From Pteria penguin (Eukaryota > Mollusca > Bivalvia > Pterioida > Pteriidae): 64,000 nucleotides of DNA. Of the stretch, positions 45,513 to 58,358 are shown in pieces. Under the pieces are notes generated by a model, which saw only the letters and a list, made by a program, of their open reading frames with translations, was not told the DNA's origin and searched no databases. The DNA is taken from assembly GCA_035048485.1 (NCBI GenBank), contig CM068589.1, forward strand, positions 8,534,024 through 8,598,023. The letters run 5' to 3'. The translations under genes and the position numbers were made by a program. The first letter of the stretch is position 1; each line of letters starts with the position of its first letter.

Positions 45513-46375
45513 ATTACTTTCGAAGAAGAGGGTGTTGAAAATTGCAAAGAAAGGCGCCAATTTTCAGAATATGATTTGCAAGAGCTTGTAACTTCAAAGG
45601 CATGGCATGCGATAAAATTGTGTACCTCCCAATAGCTCTTTCCACATGGATACGTAACTTAGCCATTTTTATTATTTTCTTATTATATGCTTCTGTCAGA
45701 TGTTTCCCTTTTCGCCAGAAACATTTCTTTGTAAATGGGGAATGTTTAGCGAAGCTCCTCTTTCAGGAAGAAGGTCTCTTATGATGAAAACGCGGTCAGC
45801 CATTATTTCATCTCCCTTTCTCACATTATCAATATATTCACTATGTTTTGTTATGAACCTGTCAGACATATTCCCACCCAATACGTTTGACACAATTGAA
45901 AAGGCGCCTGATGATGTTATATACACTAATTCTTTAAAGTTGTTCTTGTTCTTGTATGACTTAAAACTTTGTGTCTTAGCAGTAGGTGGGTTTTCTATGA
46001 AAAAGTCTGGACACTCTATTATAACAGTTGTATTCAGGAAAGTTTGCTTGAAACTAGCAGGGGTATATTTCTTTACTGTTTTTGGAATGTGGCCACTTAA
46101 TAAAATAAGACAGACATAAAGAATGCTGGAGAAACTCTGCTTACAGATTTTCCAATGTCCGCTAATACTGTTACTGGAATTTGCTAGTTTGATTCTTACT
46201 AATGTAACGAGGACTTTGTGAAAGGATGCCTTTATGTAAGCAGAAAGCTTCCTCTCAGGGGCGGTCTTAGTATTGTCACTTTGCTGATAAGTTGTCTCAC
46301 AATGTGTTGTCCCTTTTCCTCTACAGTACTTCATAACGTGAAAAATTGTCTCAAGAATGGCTAAAAGTAAAAATG
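45513..46375 (-). pseudogene. Harbinger-type (DDE_Tnp_4) transposase remnant
   Basis: On the minus strand, from about 46375, the peptide includes PASFKQTFLNTTVIIECPDF, FIENPPTAKTQSFKSYKNKN, FKELVYITSSGAFSIVSNVL, GGNMSDRF, GDEIMADRVFIIRDLLPERG and LNIPHLQ. After a frameshift near 45725 it continues FWRKGKHLT...KMAKLRIHVERAIGRY and ALANHILKIGAFLCNFQHPL to a stop at about 45515. This order is that of PIF/Harbinger transposases. The first catalytic position reads IIEC where IIDC is expected. The N-terminal part is lost, replaced by the RT-family fragment from 46430. Inactive. Confidence 0.75.
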
Positions 46376-46429
46376 TAAATATATCAAATGTCAATATATC
46401 AAACACATTATGCCCATTTATGATGATGC

Positions 46430-47310
46430 GGTTACGACACCGACTTAAGACGGTCAATTGAATTAACAAACGTCACTCAATTGGTGTAGTTAACCGGTAT
46501 ACGGGCGCCGACCTTCCCACTCACCGCCAAAGCAGCACAATCAAAGGACACACATTTAAAACTTTATAAATAATCCTCCATATAGAGAACAAGGATCAAC
46601 AGATTTTCCAAGAAGAGAGGTCAAAAATTTTTATTACACACTAAACGTTGTATGTTGCTATCAAAAATATTTAAGGCGACATCAACTTAAGTAAACCGTG
46701 CTCCTTCCGTCTGTAAGCGAGCTTATATCCTTGATCAATAGGAGTCCCGACTAATAGTCAGAGGAGGCGAGAATCAGGACCTTGTCTCCTCTGAAAAGGT
46801 TTGGACAAGGCCCGTCATAGAGTCCCCACCGCCCTGTTAGTCAGCGTGCAACGCTCAACCAAAAGTCTGCATTGGGCTGTAGAGGTACTCAATACAAGAA
46901 CTATAGTTTAAGCTATGATCTCGGGTCATACTTTCGATGTCAAAGGAGTTCAATAATTTTAGAACCGGCTGATATGAAATTAGCGGAACCTTTGACCCTT
47001 CTAAGTTGGTATAGTAGATCACCAAAAAAAATTGGGATGGGAAAATCCAATGGATGCGTATAGTTGAAAAGTCACATTTACGAATTTAGATAAAATATCT
47101 GAATAAGATCCGTAAAATTTACCAAAACTTGTTCGAAGTTTATGATATCTATAACACTGAGTAAGAAGTTTTAAAGTAAAATTTGCCTGAAAATCCAAAA
47201 CATTACTGCATGCTCTGGCGAACCGATCCATTTGACTGAAATAAATACCATATGATGGGATTCTAGGGACACCACCATCTAGATAAAAAATTTACAATAG
47301 GAAATCCAAT
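46430..47310 (-). repeat. RT-element family fragment (copy D)
   Basis: On the minus strand the C-terminal coding module (DRFARACSNVLDFQ, QCYRYHKLRTSFGKFYGSYS, GFSHPNFFW, about 47231-47020) is followed by the 3' segment (ACAGGGCGGTGGGGACT, GAGGAGACAAGG, GGGACTCCTATTGATC). The end is GACCGTCTTAAGTCGGTGTCGTAA at about 46432-46455. It joins the Harbinger remnant at its outer end. Confidence 0.7.
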
Positions 47311-49140
47311 GTTGTCACGTATGTCATATATGTTGGTATGAATATTGTTGTTGATAATTTTTATATTTAAGTCCAAGAAAGGTGTTTCCTAATCAAAACT
47401 ATTGGCTTTATTTAATTGAAGTTTAAGTGATTAAATGTTAGTAATATTTTTTTTCTAACTCAGTGTTGTCCATTACTCGAAGTTCGTTTCGAGGTTTGAG
47501 TCGAATGCATGTAGTCCCTCTTATGGCAAAACAAAAATAAATTTGCTATAAGGGCAGTTAGTGCCCATGGGAATCCAGTAATCTGTTGATGAATCTTGCC
47601 ATTGCAATGCACAAAAATATATTAAATCAAAAATGTGATGGCATTACATACGTCAGTACAAGTCAAATAATGATAATGATAATATTGTTTATTTGACAAA
47701 AATGCAGATGTAGCTTAAGTACAGAGGTATTATTTATACTCTAAAGACGACAGAAAACAATTCCAACTTTGTAAGCAAAAGATTAAAATGATCCATCAAT
47801 ATCAGGACCATGTAGTATCAGAAAAAAATGTGATATTAATTAAACTTGAAGGAAATCATCAGCATTGAACTGCATAAATTGACAGTCGAAGACAACTGCA
47901 ATGCTCTCAAATTTGCTGGTCACCCTACTAAAATGCTTTTCCTTTTTCGGAAAACAAAAAAATCCGCAAATACGACATACAAATCCGCTTTGTAAATTCC
48001 GATGTGCCCACTGAGAGTTTTGCAGTTTTGGATACATCTTTCTACTCCTCTTCTTTTAAATCACTCTTGCCGTCCTGGTACGGAGCACCGCATTCAGTAA
48101 AACAATATTTCGCTTTTGATGACTGGCAATTTCCCCACACGGACGCGTTTTAATGGAGAAAAAAGTTTAACCTCCTCTCTTTACATTTACGACGCATCGA
48201 ACAAATCAGGTTATGCAGAAATGCTTTGGGGATATTCCGCCATAGGCTGTAGATAGTCACAATCAATGTGTGCCTTGTCCTGCTGCAGATCGATGTTACG
48301 CTGATTGTTGTGAACGAATGGAATGATGCACTGACGCCAATTACGCTGCCCTCCATCAATGGGTTCATTCGATGTGTTGTAATTCAACCCCATGCCAAAA
48401 CGTTCCGTTTGCCGAATTGACAGCGCTGAATAATACATGCGTAAATGTTACGTTTTCCGACACGACTGACATCGTCTCCATAATACATTTACAACATTAA
48501 TATAAATTCTAAACTGCCTTGCCACATTATTTGAGACATCCTAGCTCCCAGCATCCCAATAGCACGTAAACCATTATTTTAATCACAATTCTTACGGTGA
48601 TTTAGTGTAGAAACTAAAGAAGGTCACATGTTCCGATAATTTTGTATCGGCGGGTTCTAAATCAATTAAGTACCTTACTCTTACTGTGCTGATTTAGTCT
48701 TCTATGTCAACTTATTCTACAATTTTCCCAATTATATCTAATTGTACGAGATACACTTACATTGCAACAGAATGTATCCTGGTATTCCATTTTATTATAT
48801 TACATATATAAGCGTAAAATAACATCAAAACACGTTCACTACTAAAAGCGTAGCCATCCTTATCTAATACACAATTATCATTATGCATTATACATAGTTG
48901 GTCTGTGAGTTGAATTGTATTTATCTATTTCAATCGAAAAAACAATCTTCTTTTAACTTTATTCGTTACGTCAATTTTTTTCGGATATTGTTTTAATGAT
49001 AGATATAAATACATGCATTGTCAATACGATCCTTTCCTGATTTCATTAACTTCCGCCATCACATCATTGCGAATTTATTTTATGGATGTGAACCCTATGA
49101 AAAACTTTATCAGGAGTTTTATATAATTGGTCATATTGCT
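47311..49140. other. Mostly unrecognised; possible minus-strand exon at 47840-48037
   Basis: Minus-strand ATG at 48037 opens 65 codons (MYPKLQNSQWAHRNL...), with a CRICGFFCF cysteine pair, ending in a weak GTTTAA donor or stop. It could be the first exon of an unknown gene. Upstream (48050-48480) is less AT-rich than the surroundings. This is weak evidence and no function is proposed. Confidence 0.25.
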
Positions 49141-49204
49141 ATGGCTTTTTACTTAGTGTTTTGCATTGTATTCTTAAATGGATGTTATTGTGAAGCCACC
49201 TGTG
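49141..49204 (+). CDS. Receptor 2 exon 1: signal peptide
   Basis: The ATG at 49141 starts a hydrophobic leader (YLVFCIVFL) followed by NGCYCEATC. The donor is GTAAGT, phase 1. An upstream in-frame extension is open but lacks a better signal sequence. Confidence 0.7.
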
Positions 49205-52200
49205 GTAAGTAAATGTATATTGTATAAAACATGTTTATAAGAAGACATAAATGTTTTACGGAATTGATTTAACGTATAAGTGTCAGGATTCATGAAATCT
49301 GCACTTGATATCTTGACCTCATTTTCCATGGACCACCAACAAAACTTATATTCCTAAAAGTAAAATTAAAAGTAAAGTAAGCAACGGTACTGATAATTGA
49401 AATTAGATAAGAAACTTCTTGTTGATTTAAACACTGTTATTTTGATGTTAGACACATTCAGTTGTATCAATCGTTACAGTCCAAATACACATTCATCTTA
49501 TGCGTCAACGACTTTATTTAAAATCAATTTCTCCTTCACTTTTCTTTCAGACCTACAGCTGTTTTCTCAAAATCAAACCATCACAATATCCAATACAACA
49601 ACACACTTGTGGGCTAGGATATTTAACTTGACTCAACATTCAAAAGTCCAATGGTCGTACGTCGTAAGTAGCAATGTTAATGTTTTAAGTCACATACAAA
49701 AAGGATCAGGAAGAGAACTACTAAGCGACGTGGTATTATTTTATACGGGTTTAAAGTTATTTTTCATTTCGAATCTCATTATCAACTCCATGATAATTTT
49801 TCACAATTATGATGCCTTAATAAAAATTAAGAACAGGTTTTCCTTTGTCTTTTTCTATGTTGGAAATTTAGTAGAAATCAATGCCCTAAATAGTAATTAA
49901 CAGATGTCTAATTACCTACTTCTAGAAGACTTAAAGGCAATCTATTGATTAAATATCACAATTTAAATATCCCGGGCCCGCTCAACTGGTCAAATATAAT
50001 GAAATATTTTGAATTAATCATTGAAAATATTAAACAATTGACAATATCATAGTCTATGTCTGGACGACGTAATTTTATAATGGCACCGCCCATTTCGTAC
50101 TTCATATCTCCAAACGAAATAATGATTTTGTAATAATAAGTTAAGGAATTATTGATTTCTTTATATATTATCATTTCTAAATCCTACTTTTATTACCTAA
50201 CTCTTCAACTGAATATTGACCAAAACGGTAAACTAGCTACTTCACTATATGACAACGTATCAGACTAGAAGTTTTAACCGGTCAGATATTCCACATATCT
50301 CAAACTACATTCAATTCGCAAGCTACTGAGTGAAAGGTAATATCACAATAATACGAAACACTATGATTGAAGTGCAGATTCTGCATCTTATCTGAAATCT
50401 GGCCACCTGGTCTCACCTCGATATTTTTGGGGTTAGCTTTTGTCTGAATATGACACTATACACTATATTTTTATTTTATTCCATGGACTGCTAGATACGG
50501 TTAACCGGTCGGTACTTCTTCGTTGTTTGCTTTATTTCAATTCACATCCTTTCCATTGTCATTATTGCTTTATATGTGTATTCATGTTTGAAAACTGCAT
50601 TTAATACTTTAAAACTTAAAACCTCAAAATGAAAGGGTTTTAATCTTCCTCCTTTATACCTCAATATCATTACAACTGCATTGTTCTAAATCTATGCTAT
50701 TCTCAATATTTAAGTACCTCTACATGTGCTTATATGTAATTTTGAGACCCATTTGAGAGATCATGGCTCTCAAGCACAATACCTCGGCGGTCAAGCGTGT
50801 TAATGCTGTTTCGAAATCAAGTTCAATTAAAAATCCGAGATACACACAAACTTTCATGTGAAAGCGACGCTAACATACTATATGTTAAGACTTTGTATGT
50901 GTCGAAATGAAATACAATCATTACATAGATAAAACAGACGTCTTCAAAGGGGAAAGGGAAAGACATCTGATTAGCTGTAGGGCAGAAGTCAACGAGGAGA
51001 TACAAAATAAAACTTGGTAACAAGTGATGAAATGACATTACAAAAATATTGATTGTACAACAGATGCGATACCGACTTCGGGTGGTCATTTGAGTAAAAC
51101 ACAGTACTCAAAAGCATATTCATACTTGCAGACATGTAGGCAAGCTTCAACGAAGTTAACACTTAAAAATGCGGTAACGAAATAAAAAATTAATAATGTC
51201 TTATGTCCTGTCGATGTTTATTGTATTATGATGCTTGTTTGGCTTGACTATGATAAAGTTGCACTTTCATTAAAACAAAACTTGACAACCCACTATTTAT
51301 CGAAATGAGTGGGTTGTTTTATGTATTCGTCTAGCATCATTCTACAACATATAAGTTACCTGTTGTGATAAGACTACGACTCTTTGCACTTGTAAACACG
51401 GACATGTTATCAGACTATTATGATATAATGCAATATGCTTTAAAAGCATTATAACAATTTTTACTTTTAATCAATTTATTTAGTGAAAGGGAAATATTAC
51501 TTTTCTTACTTTTACATTTAAGAACGATGAAGGTGCCGTAGTATCTGACAGTATTTGCAAGATAAAAAGACACCACATCAACATTTCAAACTGCTCTATT
51601 GAATGGCCATATAATGATGCTATTCTTTTATACGACCCTGTATATATAAGTGTCAGAATAACAGACCGAGAATGTCAGAATGCTACGGACTTGTCTAAAC
51701 AGATCTATTTTCAAAGTAAGTTGTCTATTATAATAATGAAGAGTTACATCAATAGTTTTATTACATATCAAAAGATAATTTGGTCTTTGATTTTGCAATT
51801 ATCAATGTATGTGCACTTATATTACACTTCACAACATGTCAATTAAGGCATTATTGAGCCTAAAAAACAAGCGATAAATCTTTAAACACTAAATAAAGTA
51901 CTTTACAGACACAATAAAGAATAGTTTTTTCTTCGTATTTTATTTTATTCTGTATGATTTTATTTATAATTGTCTGTTTTATCATTTATTTAATTGTTAT
52001 TTTTGTATAGCACCATGGCAGATACACCGACAATTAGGATCTGTCTACGCGTGTGTGACTCGTGATCCTTATGTTTCAATAGTGAAATGGACCGTTATGT
52101 CGAGCAACTATACAGTAGATACAGCGTTAGTACATGTACCAACCTGTAAAGGGACTCCTAAAGTATTCTTTGATGATATTTCTTGTAATAATTCTAATTC

Positions 52201-55200
52201 TGGAGTTATCGTTTTAATCCACTTTGACAATGCATTCTTTGATGAGCGTTTGAAATACAAGATTCGTTGTTCAACACACCTCCAGGGATATAATGGTAGT
52301 GCATTTGAAGAAATTCAAATCATCAAAGGTAATGTCGATCTTTTCTTATAATATTTTCGGTGATTTCGTTTGGAAAGTTGAGAAACTGTTACTAAACATC
52401 AGAAAATGATATCGATTTACACGTGCTTTGAGAGTTTACAGAGTTTGGAAATTGTGATAAGTATTCTAACGTATATAAATGAAATACTGAAATACTGATT
52501 TTCAAATAGGTTATTTTTCATGGAAAAACTATTGAAAATGTGTAAAATTTCAATGTATTATTCTCAAATGTCAATATAAAATTATTTATTTTCAGGGTAG
52601 CGTTTTCAATCTTAAACTATGTAATTGTGCAGCTTTCATTTTCGTCAGTAAATTCATCATTGAAAATAAATAACCTCTCACTAGGCAGATATTCTATACA
52701 TTGTTGTTAGTACCATAGTCATGTGACACCTGTTACTTTATCCTTCATAATATAGTTAATTGTCAGGTCCTTAGTCGCGACAGAGCGCTGCATAAATTAC
52801 TACTTTTCTTTATTTCACAGAGTCTTATAGATGTTTTCTTTTCCTTTTTGCACAATCCTTACAGTTAATCATTGATCCTGTAAATGACACACATTTAATG
52901 CATGATTGCAGTTAGACTGACAAAAAGGGATTTATAGATCATCATTTATTATTATTAATATTATTTATTTTAAGTCAAAAACCGGCACATTCAGTTAATA
53001 AATTAAGGTGCAGTCTTAACAGAACATTATAAATCTACGTCGTGTTAATGTAAAATATACTATACTCATGGATTTAGGATTGCTGAGTACACGCGTTTGC
53101 GTTAATACAGAGTTCCCATAACTTTGATCCGAAACTGCGCTAAAGTGCTTAAATGACACATAACACATAAATCATAAAGGAATAAATATTAAGGATATTG
53201 AATGCAGATTTATAACCAACTTTAAACTAATTGCATTATATATATTTCATATTAATAAATATAATGATACTAAGAAAACAAAAGAAAACTATCAATATAA
53301 AGTGATAATAATGATAATAACAATAATAATAATGATGATGATGATGATGATCATGATCATCATGATCATCATCTTCATCATCAAAATTATCATCATCATC
53401 ATCAAAGTGTAAAAAATTCTTAATAATATAAATTGAAAAAAAGTTTTGTCACAAATGCGTCATTAAATGCTTATGCGACAAATTAATTTGTTATACCGTT
53501 TGTTGAACATCAAACTTCGGTTTCAGTGTCAGTACCAGATATGCATTACTATAAATCTACGTGGTCATTAATTATTCTATGTAAAGTACCGGAGTAACTG
53601 GTGTTTTGCAACTGTGACAATAATTTGCCACCTTGGAGATTCATGGATCTCTGAAAATCAGGAACAAAATCCGGCGGTATGATCGTAGTGACCATGCAAT
53701 CGTTACGGAATGTAGGAAAACAGAAATATCATAACACATTTTTATTTGAAGAATATGGTTTATTTTTATTGTATGTACTGCATGTATAATTTTGATTGCA
53801 CCGTGAATTTTCCTGATAAATAAGTGTATACTATTGTAAAAGACGACTGACCCACGTGTATGCAAAAGGTTGCACTTCACAAAAATATTTCAGTTGATTA
53901 TCCGCCTTAGTACGGTCATATGAAGTGATAATCGTGATGCTAACTTGTCCACACGCTCATCCCGCTATATGAGGGATAATACAATTTAACTACATGATCG
54001 GATTAACATATATATACAAGTGATTGACATTAAAGAACTTTAACTTATAAGCATTAAGGCTAATACAGTCATAGCTGTACATATGAATCGTCTTTCAGTG
54101 ATATTTTATAAAGGAAAAGTAATGACAAAGAAACATTTATAAAATCGTGAAGAATGCTATCATATCTCACATTTGGGACAAAAGTATCAAAATTTTCCAA
54201 ATACTAAATTGTATTAATAGGCTAGAGTCACCTATAAAAATCCTAAATATACTGTTTACGATAGCTTTATTACAATATCTTTTCTTCATATCAGTTTTTG
54301 TTTTTTACTACGTAATCATTTATTAAATAAAACATCAACGAATTTACAATAAATTGTTATGAATTTAAAGAGTCTGATGTAGAAAGTATTCTGTTTAATT
54401 TCTAAGGGACGACCTCTATGGTTAGACCTGCGTACAGTAGAAATGACACAAAGAATACAACATATCCGAATGACAATCAACCAAACGGTAGGCTTTATAT
54501 TTTTATTAGATATTATATTCAATTGTTCCGATTTTCCGATAGGTATAATTATCTATAAGTTATCAGCAGTTACTGCATCCGTACCAAGGCTATAGAACAG
54601 AAGAAGAGTTATTACAATACAATAAGGAATGCCGGTGGCAACCAAACTTAAATGGCAAACGTTTGTTTTAGAGGTCAATCTTCAATGTCAAGGTCAAAAC
54701 AGGTCAAAGTTCTTTTCTATGGACAACGACGATGACGACGCGAGGGGTATGACAACAGCTCTCCGGACATTCCTCCAGGCGAGATAAAAAGAGCGACTGC
54801 GTATGTGACTGGAAATGGGGAAAACTTAAAACTTTACTCCCTAAGCACACGATCGTCCGATCGAACAGTACTGCTACATATCAAAGAAATCATTGCAAAC
54901 CATTTAAGTGTGTGCTACAAGGCATTATTATATTAGGACTGTATCATTTGTAGCTCCCCATAACATTTATATTCATATCCTAACTTAATTTTAATTAAAC
55001 ATGCCCAGCACATTCGGTGAGTTGTATCGCTTATTGTTGAGGTGTCCCTAGTTTGAGTCCAACCGGCTTCCTATATTTCTGATGAGAAAAGAAGGTCAAA
55101 GATACATCAGAAGATCATATTCGTAAGAGTGATGTAGAAATTTCATTCCATAAGATCATGATATTGGAGTGCGTCAAGGTTAAGGATATTGCCAATTATA

Positions 55201-57826
55201 CTGCTATCTGTTTGACCATCTGATGGATTTTCACATTAAAGGAAAGACCTTTTTGTAAGAGATACATGATACAGTTTGATATAACTTGAACATTAAATCT
55301 TCCAAAACATAAATGACAATAGGCAGCAATAATGGAAATGACATTTTTAAGTTATAGAAAGGGGATTTTCAATCATTTTCCTATCTCCCTTAGAATATAT
55401 GATGATATATGTCTTAGATAAATAATTGGGATAATAAATCTTCAAAAACATAAAACCAATGCAAACATATATGGATTTATAGGAGATTTTGTCACAACGG
55501 TTTAATAGAGCAAATCCCAAGAAGCATTACATAATGACAATAGGATGGCATAACTCAATATTGGCAAACAAATAATAATAATAATGAAATTAATAAATAG
55601 TTACATGAAAATAGTGGTACTTGCTTGGGTTGGTTACCTCAGTTGAACAAGTGACGGTCTCTTATGAGTTCAAAGACCAACAAGCAATTCAAAGTGCAAT
55701 CATAAAATTGCATATACCTGATTACATAATCCAAAACTTAAATTTTTAAACATTAAAAAAAGATTTAAAAAGGGAAAGGGAAAAACACCAGCTTTTGTTG
55801 TAGGGCAGAAGTCACAAAAGAAATGTATATACAATAAAACTAGGTAACAGTTAATGCAATACATGCAGTGACATTACAATAATGTTGATTGTACGAGATA
55901 GCAATGCAGATTTAAATTATATAAAAAAAGGTATAGAGCGCAATTAACATGAGGTTACTATGATATACTAGTGTGGAAGCGTGTTCAGACCCTTGGTCTG
56001 TAGGAGTCTCGACTAACAGTCAAAGGCAACGAGGTTCAAGACCATATTTCCTCTGATGCTGTTTAGACAAGTCCCGTCTTGGAGTCACAACCGCCCTGTT
56101 AATCAGTGCACAATATTCACCGAAAAATCTGCATAAGTTTGTATAAAGGCCTAATACAAGACTAATAGTCTTGGCGATGATCTTATGGTCATGTTGTCGA
56201 TGTAATTCTAACCCTGCTTTATTCAACTTGAAAAATATATAGAATTTATCATGATTTGCTTGAGCCTCCAGTATAGAAACTAAAAAAGATAAGTTAGCGT
56301 TCCTTTGGACATCAAGGGCCCACTTTTGAATGTTATAGACTTATAATTGTCAATGGATTATTATTAAAGAGGCTATTTGTGTTTACATGTTTAAACAGTT
56401 ATAATTACGTACTATACAAACTTAGCATTGCTAAAATTTAACACAACGATTTTAAATGTAAATGTTAAAGTGAAAACATCATTTAAAGTGAGATATCTAA
56501 AATTTCCAAAAATCACGTTACCTCCGTAACTTTATTCTAATTTGCCTATTGCTTGTTTATAACACCATATTCAATAATTCAACAAATCATTTCTTTATTT
56601 CTTTGCAAAAAAGTATTCGCACACTATCCAAACGAGTGTACAAAGATCATTGGGAGATGTTCTCGTGATACAACAATAATACGCCGAAAACATTGTTTTT
56701 TATTCTTCATTACATTGTTTACTATGTACATAGTTGCCATAATACGGGACTGCACACGTGTGAATAAATTGCGTGATAATATCTCTGAACACCATAATGC
56801 CACAAAAACCACATAAGAAGTGAAATACTTAATTCGTACGAAATTGACAGTTTGGAAGGAAATCCCCTGTGTTTAGCACTGAATACACGAACGAGGCAAT
56901 TATCTCTACGGTGTCTTATGTCAATGTATTTAAACACACGATATTGTTATGCAAAGAGCATGCAATTAATAATGCCGTTATTATCAGTAAGTAAGAAAAT
57001 AATTTTTATATCTTTATACATCATGCATTTTACATTCAGTGTGTATCGTTGACGAGGTTGTAGGATAAATACTACGTTTCTTCGCCAGTAGTCAAAAATT
57101 GTGTAAATTTCAATACAGAACACTGACCAAGCCGCAAAGATATTACTTTACATGAAATTATGTATGCTTAAAGTAGTATATATATATTTTTTTTTCGGAA
57201 AGGGGGGGGGTTTCGTTATTTATATGTTTCTCATGATTTTAGTCTCCCTACTGTTCGTTAGCGATCTTTATGACTAGCAATGCCGAAATTTTTTATGGCA
57301 TTTCTTTCATAATTCTCATGTTTCCCTTTCAATCTTGTTTCTTTTGTTTTCCTTCCTTTTTTATTAAATCAATATTGTTGTACATAATAAATTAAGTCTT
57401 AATTTAAATTTAAGCAACACAGGATACGGAAGTCTTTACACAATACATCGCTAGTGGAATAGGCTCTCTACTGATCATCATATCCGCAGTTTGTGTATAT
57501 CATAAACGGCTGAAAGGACAACAACTCAAAGGTGAACCATATATAAAAATATAAATATATATATATTTATGTAGATATCCATCATAGACACGTAGAGCAT
57601 AGAGCAAATAGAAATTGATTAGACACAATACAAAACATTAGATTGCAATAAGATTGTAGTACGACTTAAGACGACCAATTGAAAGGGATAGTCGTCCCTC
57701 AATTCGTGAGGTGTAAAGTTATTGTTCTCCGCAGTAATATTCGTTTGAGTGAAGTTAATTAAATTGAAAACTTTTATATTCATAGTGACACAAGGTTTGT
57801 AAATATATATATATATATATATATAT

Positions 57827-57866
<40 letters not shown>

Positions 57867-58358
57867 ATATACATACATACATACATATCGATATCGACAT
57901 ATAAACAATTTGAAATCTTTTTTCATATTATTTCAGTTCAAATAGAGAATGATATTGTTAATAATGCCATATATGCAACGCCCTCTTTGTATCATAGACA
58001 GAGGACAAGGAGTAATGAATCTATGTCCCCTGCGACTTCTAATTCAATTGGAACATGCGGACCATCAGAAAATGTTCCGAAGGAAAGTTCTACCTCGCTA
58101 CCTGATTTATCCCACGGAATGATGGGGGTTCTTTCGCAAGAAAACCCATATTCATTAGCTACATCCCAGACACCAGTCTTACTTCAGCATCACCAGTACG
58201 GCATAAGTTGTATTCTATCAAATGAAAACGTCTACTCTCCAGCTACCTTTGACGTTGAATATGCTCATTTGGTAAGAGACAACGATCGTACTAACACAAA
58301 TGACGTTCTCATTCAGGAGAATCCGTATTCTATTGCCATTCTTGATACTGAGGTATAG
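49141..58358 (+). CDS. Ig-like type I membrane receptor with ITIM-like tail, six exons
   Basis: Six exons, 49141-49204, 49551-49663, 51523-51715, 52011-52328, 57415-57531 and 57937-58358, have GT/AG borders and fully consistent phases. They give 409 codons including TAG. Residues 1-17 form a signal peptide (MAFYLVFCIVFLNGCYC). Residues 22-123 form domain 1, with six N-glycosylation sequons. Residues 124-229 form domain 2, with an Ig-like C138, W150, C210 pattern. Residues 240-258 span the membrane. The tail (259-408) has ENPYS (337), ENVYS (365), ENPYS (396) and ITIM-like VEYAHL (375-380). A cell-surface recognition or immune-type receptor is inferred. No frame lesion was seen. Ligand and family are unknown. 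Confidence 0.75.
49551..49663 (+). CDS. Receptor 2 exon 2
   Basis: The acceptor is TTCTTTCAG. It encodes DLQLFSQNQTITISNTTTHL and ends KVQWSYV at a GTAAGT donor, phase 0. The open frame runs further, but the strong donor and phase fit to exon 3 favour this end. Confidence 0.65.
50395..51110. repeat. RT-family terminal fragments in receptor 2 intron 2
   Basis: 50400-50520 has GGCCACCTGGTCTCACCTCG and TCTGAATATGACACTATACACTA, as at 62515. 50935-51100 has GGGAAAGACATC, TAGGGCAGAAGTCAAC and GATGCGATACCGACTTCGGGTGGTCA, as at 55790 and 63100. No host exon was seen here. Confidence 0.5.
51523..51715 (+). CDS. Receptor 2 exon 3
   Basis: The acceptor is ACATTTAAG and the donor GTAAGT. It encodes NDEGAVVSDSICKIKRHH and ends DLSKQIYFQ in phase 1. 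Cysteines at residues 71, 83 and 110 may form intradomain bonds. Confidence 0.65.
52011..52328 (+). CDS. Receptor 2 exon 4: Ig-like domain 2
   Basis: The acceptor is TTTTGTATAG and the donor GTAATG. It encodes 106 residues from PWQIHRQLGSVYACVTRD to EEIQIIK. C138-x11-W150 and YKIRC at 206-210 mimic the Ig core, with an additional C169/C182 pair. Confidence 0.75.
52329..57414. other. Receptor 2 intron 4 (5.1 kb) with repeats
   Basis: It holds a TTGTTGTTAGTACCATAGTCATG repeat fragment at 52700 and a GAT/ATC compound tract that is nearly self-complementary at 53330-53405. A degenerate repeat lies at 54560-54780 (AAGGTCAAAACAGGTCAAAG, GACGATGACGACGCGAGG). An RT-family fragment lies at 55780-56225, and a T/G run at 57187-57211. 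No further receptor exon was found. Confidence 0.5.
55780..56226 (-). repeat. RT-element family fragment (copy E)
   Basis: Minus strand: a short C-terminal coding remnant near 56226, then GCAGATTTTTCGGTG, TGCACTGATTAACAGGGCGG, CAGAGGAAATATGG, CTTTGACTGTTAGTCGAGAC. It is followed by the terminal segment with TGTAGGGCAGAAGTCAC at 55800. It is degenerate and lies inside the receptor 2 intron. Confidence 0.6.
57415..57531 (+). CDS. Receptor 2 exon 5: membrane span
   Basis: The acceptor is AATTTAAG and the donor GTGAAC. It encodes ATQDTEVFTQ, then YIASGIGSLLIIISAVCVY, then HKRLKGQQLK: stalk, span and basic anchor. Phase 1 at both ends. Confidence 0.75.
57650..57890. repeat. RT-family terminus fragment and TA/GATA/CATA microsatellite in intron 5
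   Basis: 57655-57700, GTACGACTTAAGACGACCAATTG, resembles the minus-strand terminus ACCGACTTAGGACGGTCATTT. 57799-57890 is (TA)n, (GATA)n and (CATA)n in series. Confidence 0.55.
57937..58358 (+). CDS. Receptor 2 exon 6: cytoplasmic tail
   Basis: The acceptor is TTATTTCAG. It encodes 140 residues ending LDTEV and TAG 58356-58358. Tyrosine motifs are NAIYATPSLY (278-287), SQENPYSLAT, SNENVYSPAT, DVEYAHLV and IQENPYSIAI. The repeated E-N-x-Y-S cores suggest docking sites for SH2 proteins. VEYAHL fits the ITIM consensus (V/I/L/S)xYxx(L/V/I). Confidence 0.75.

Noticed and set aside
45700..46119. 139-codon plus-strand open frame
   Set aside because: It is antisense to the Harbinger transposase, whose minus-strand translation shows conserved motifs.
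49397..49900. Reading the whole 167-codon frame as one exon
   Set aside because: A TTCTTTCAG acceptor at 49550 and a GTAAGT donor at 49664, both phase-matched to neighbouring exons, define a shorter exon inside it.
57937..58358. NPxY endocytosis motifs in the receptor 2 tail
   Set aside because: The sequence is E-N-P-Y, with no residue between P and Y, so it does not fit NPxY.
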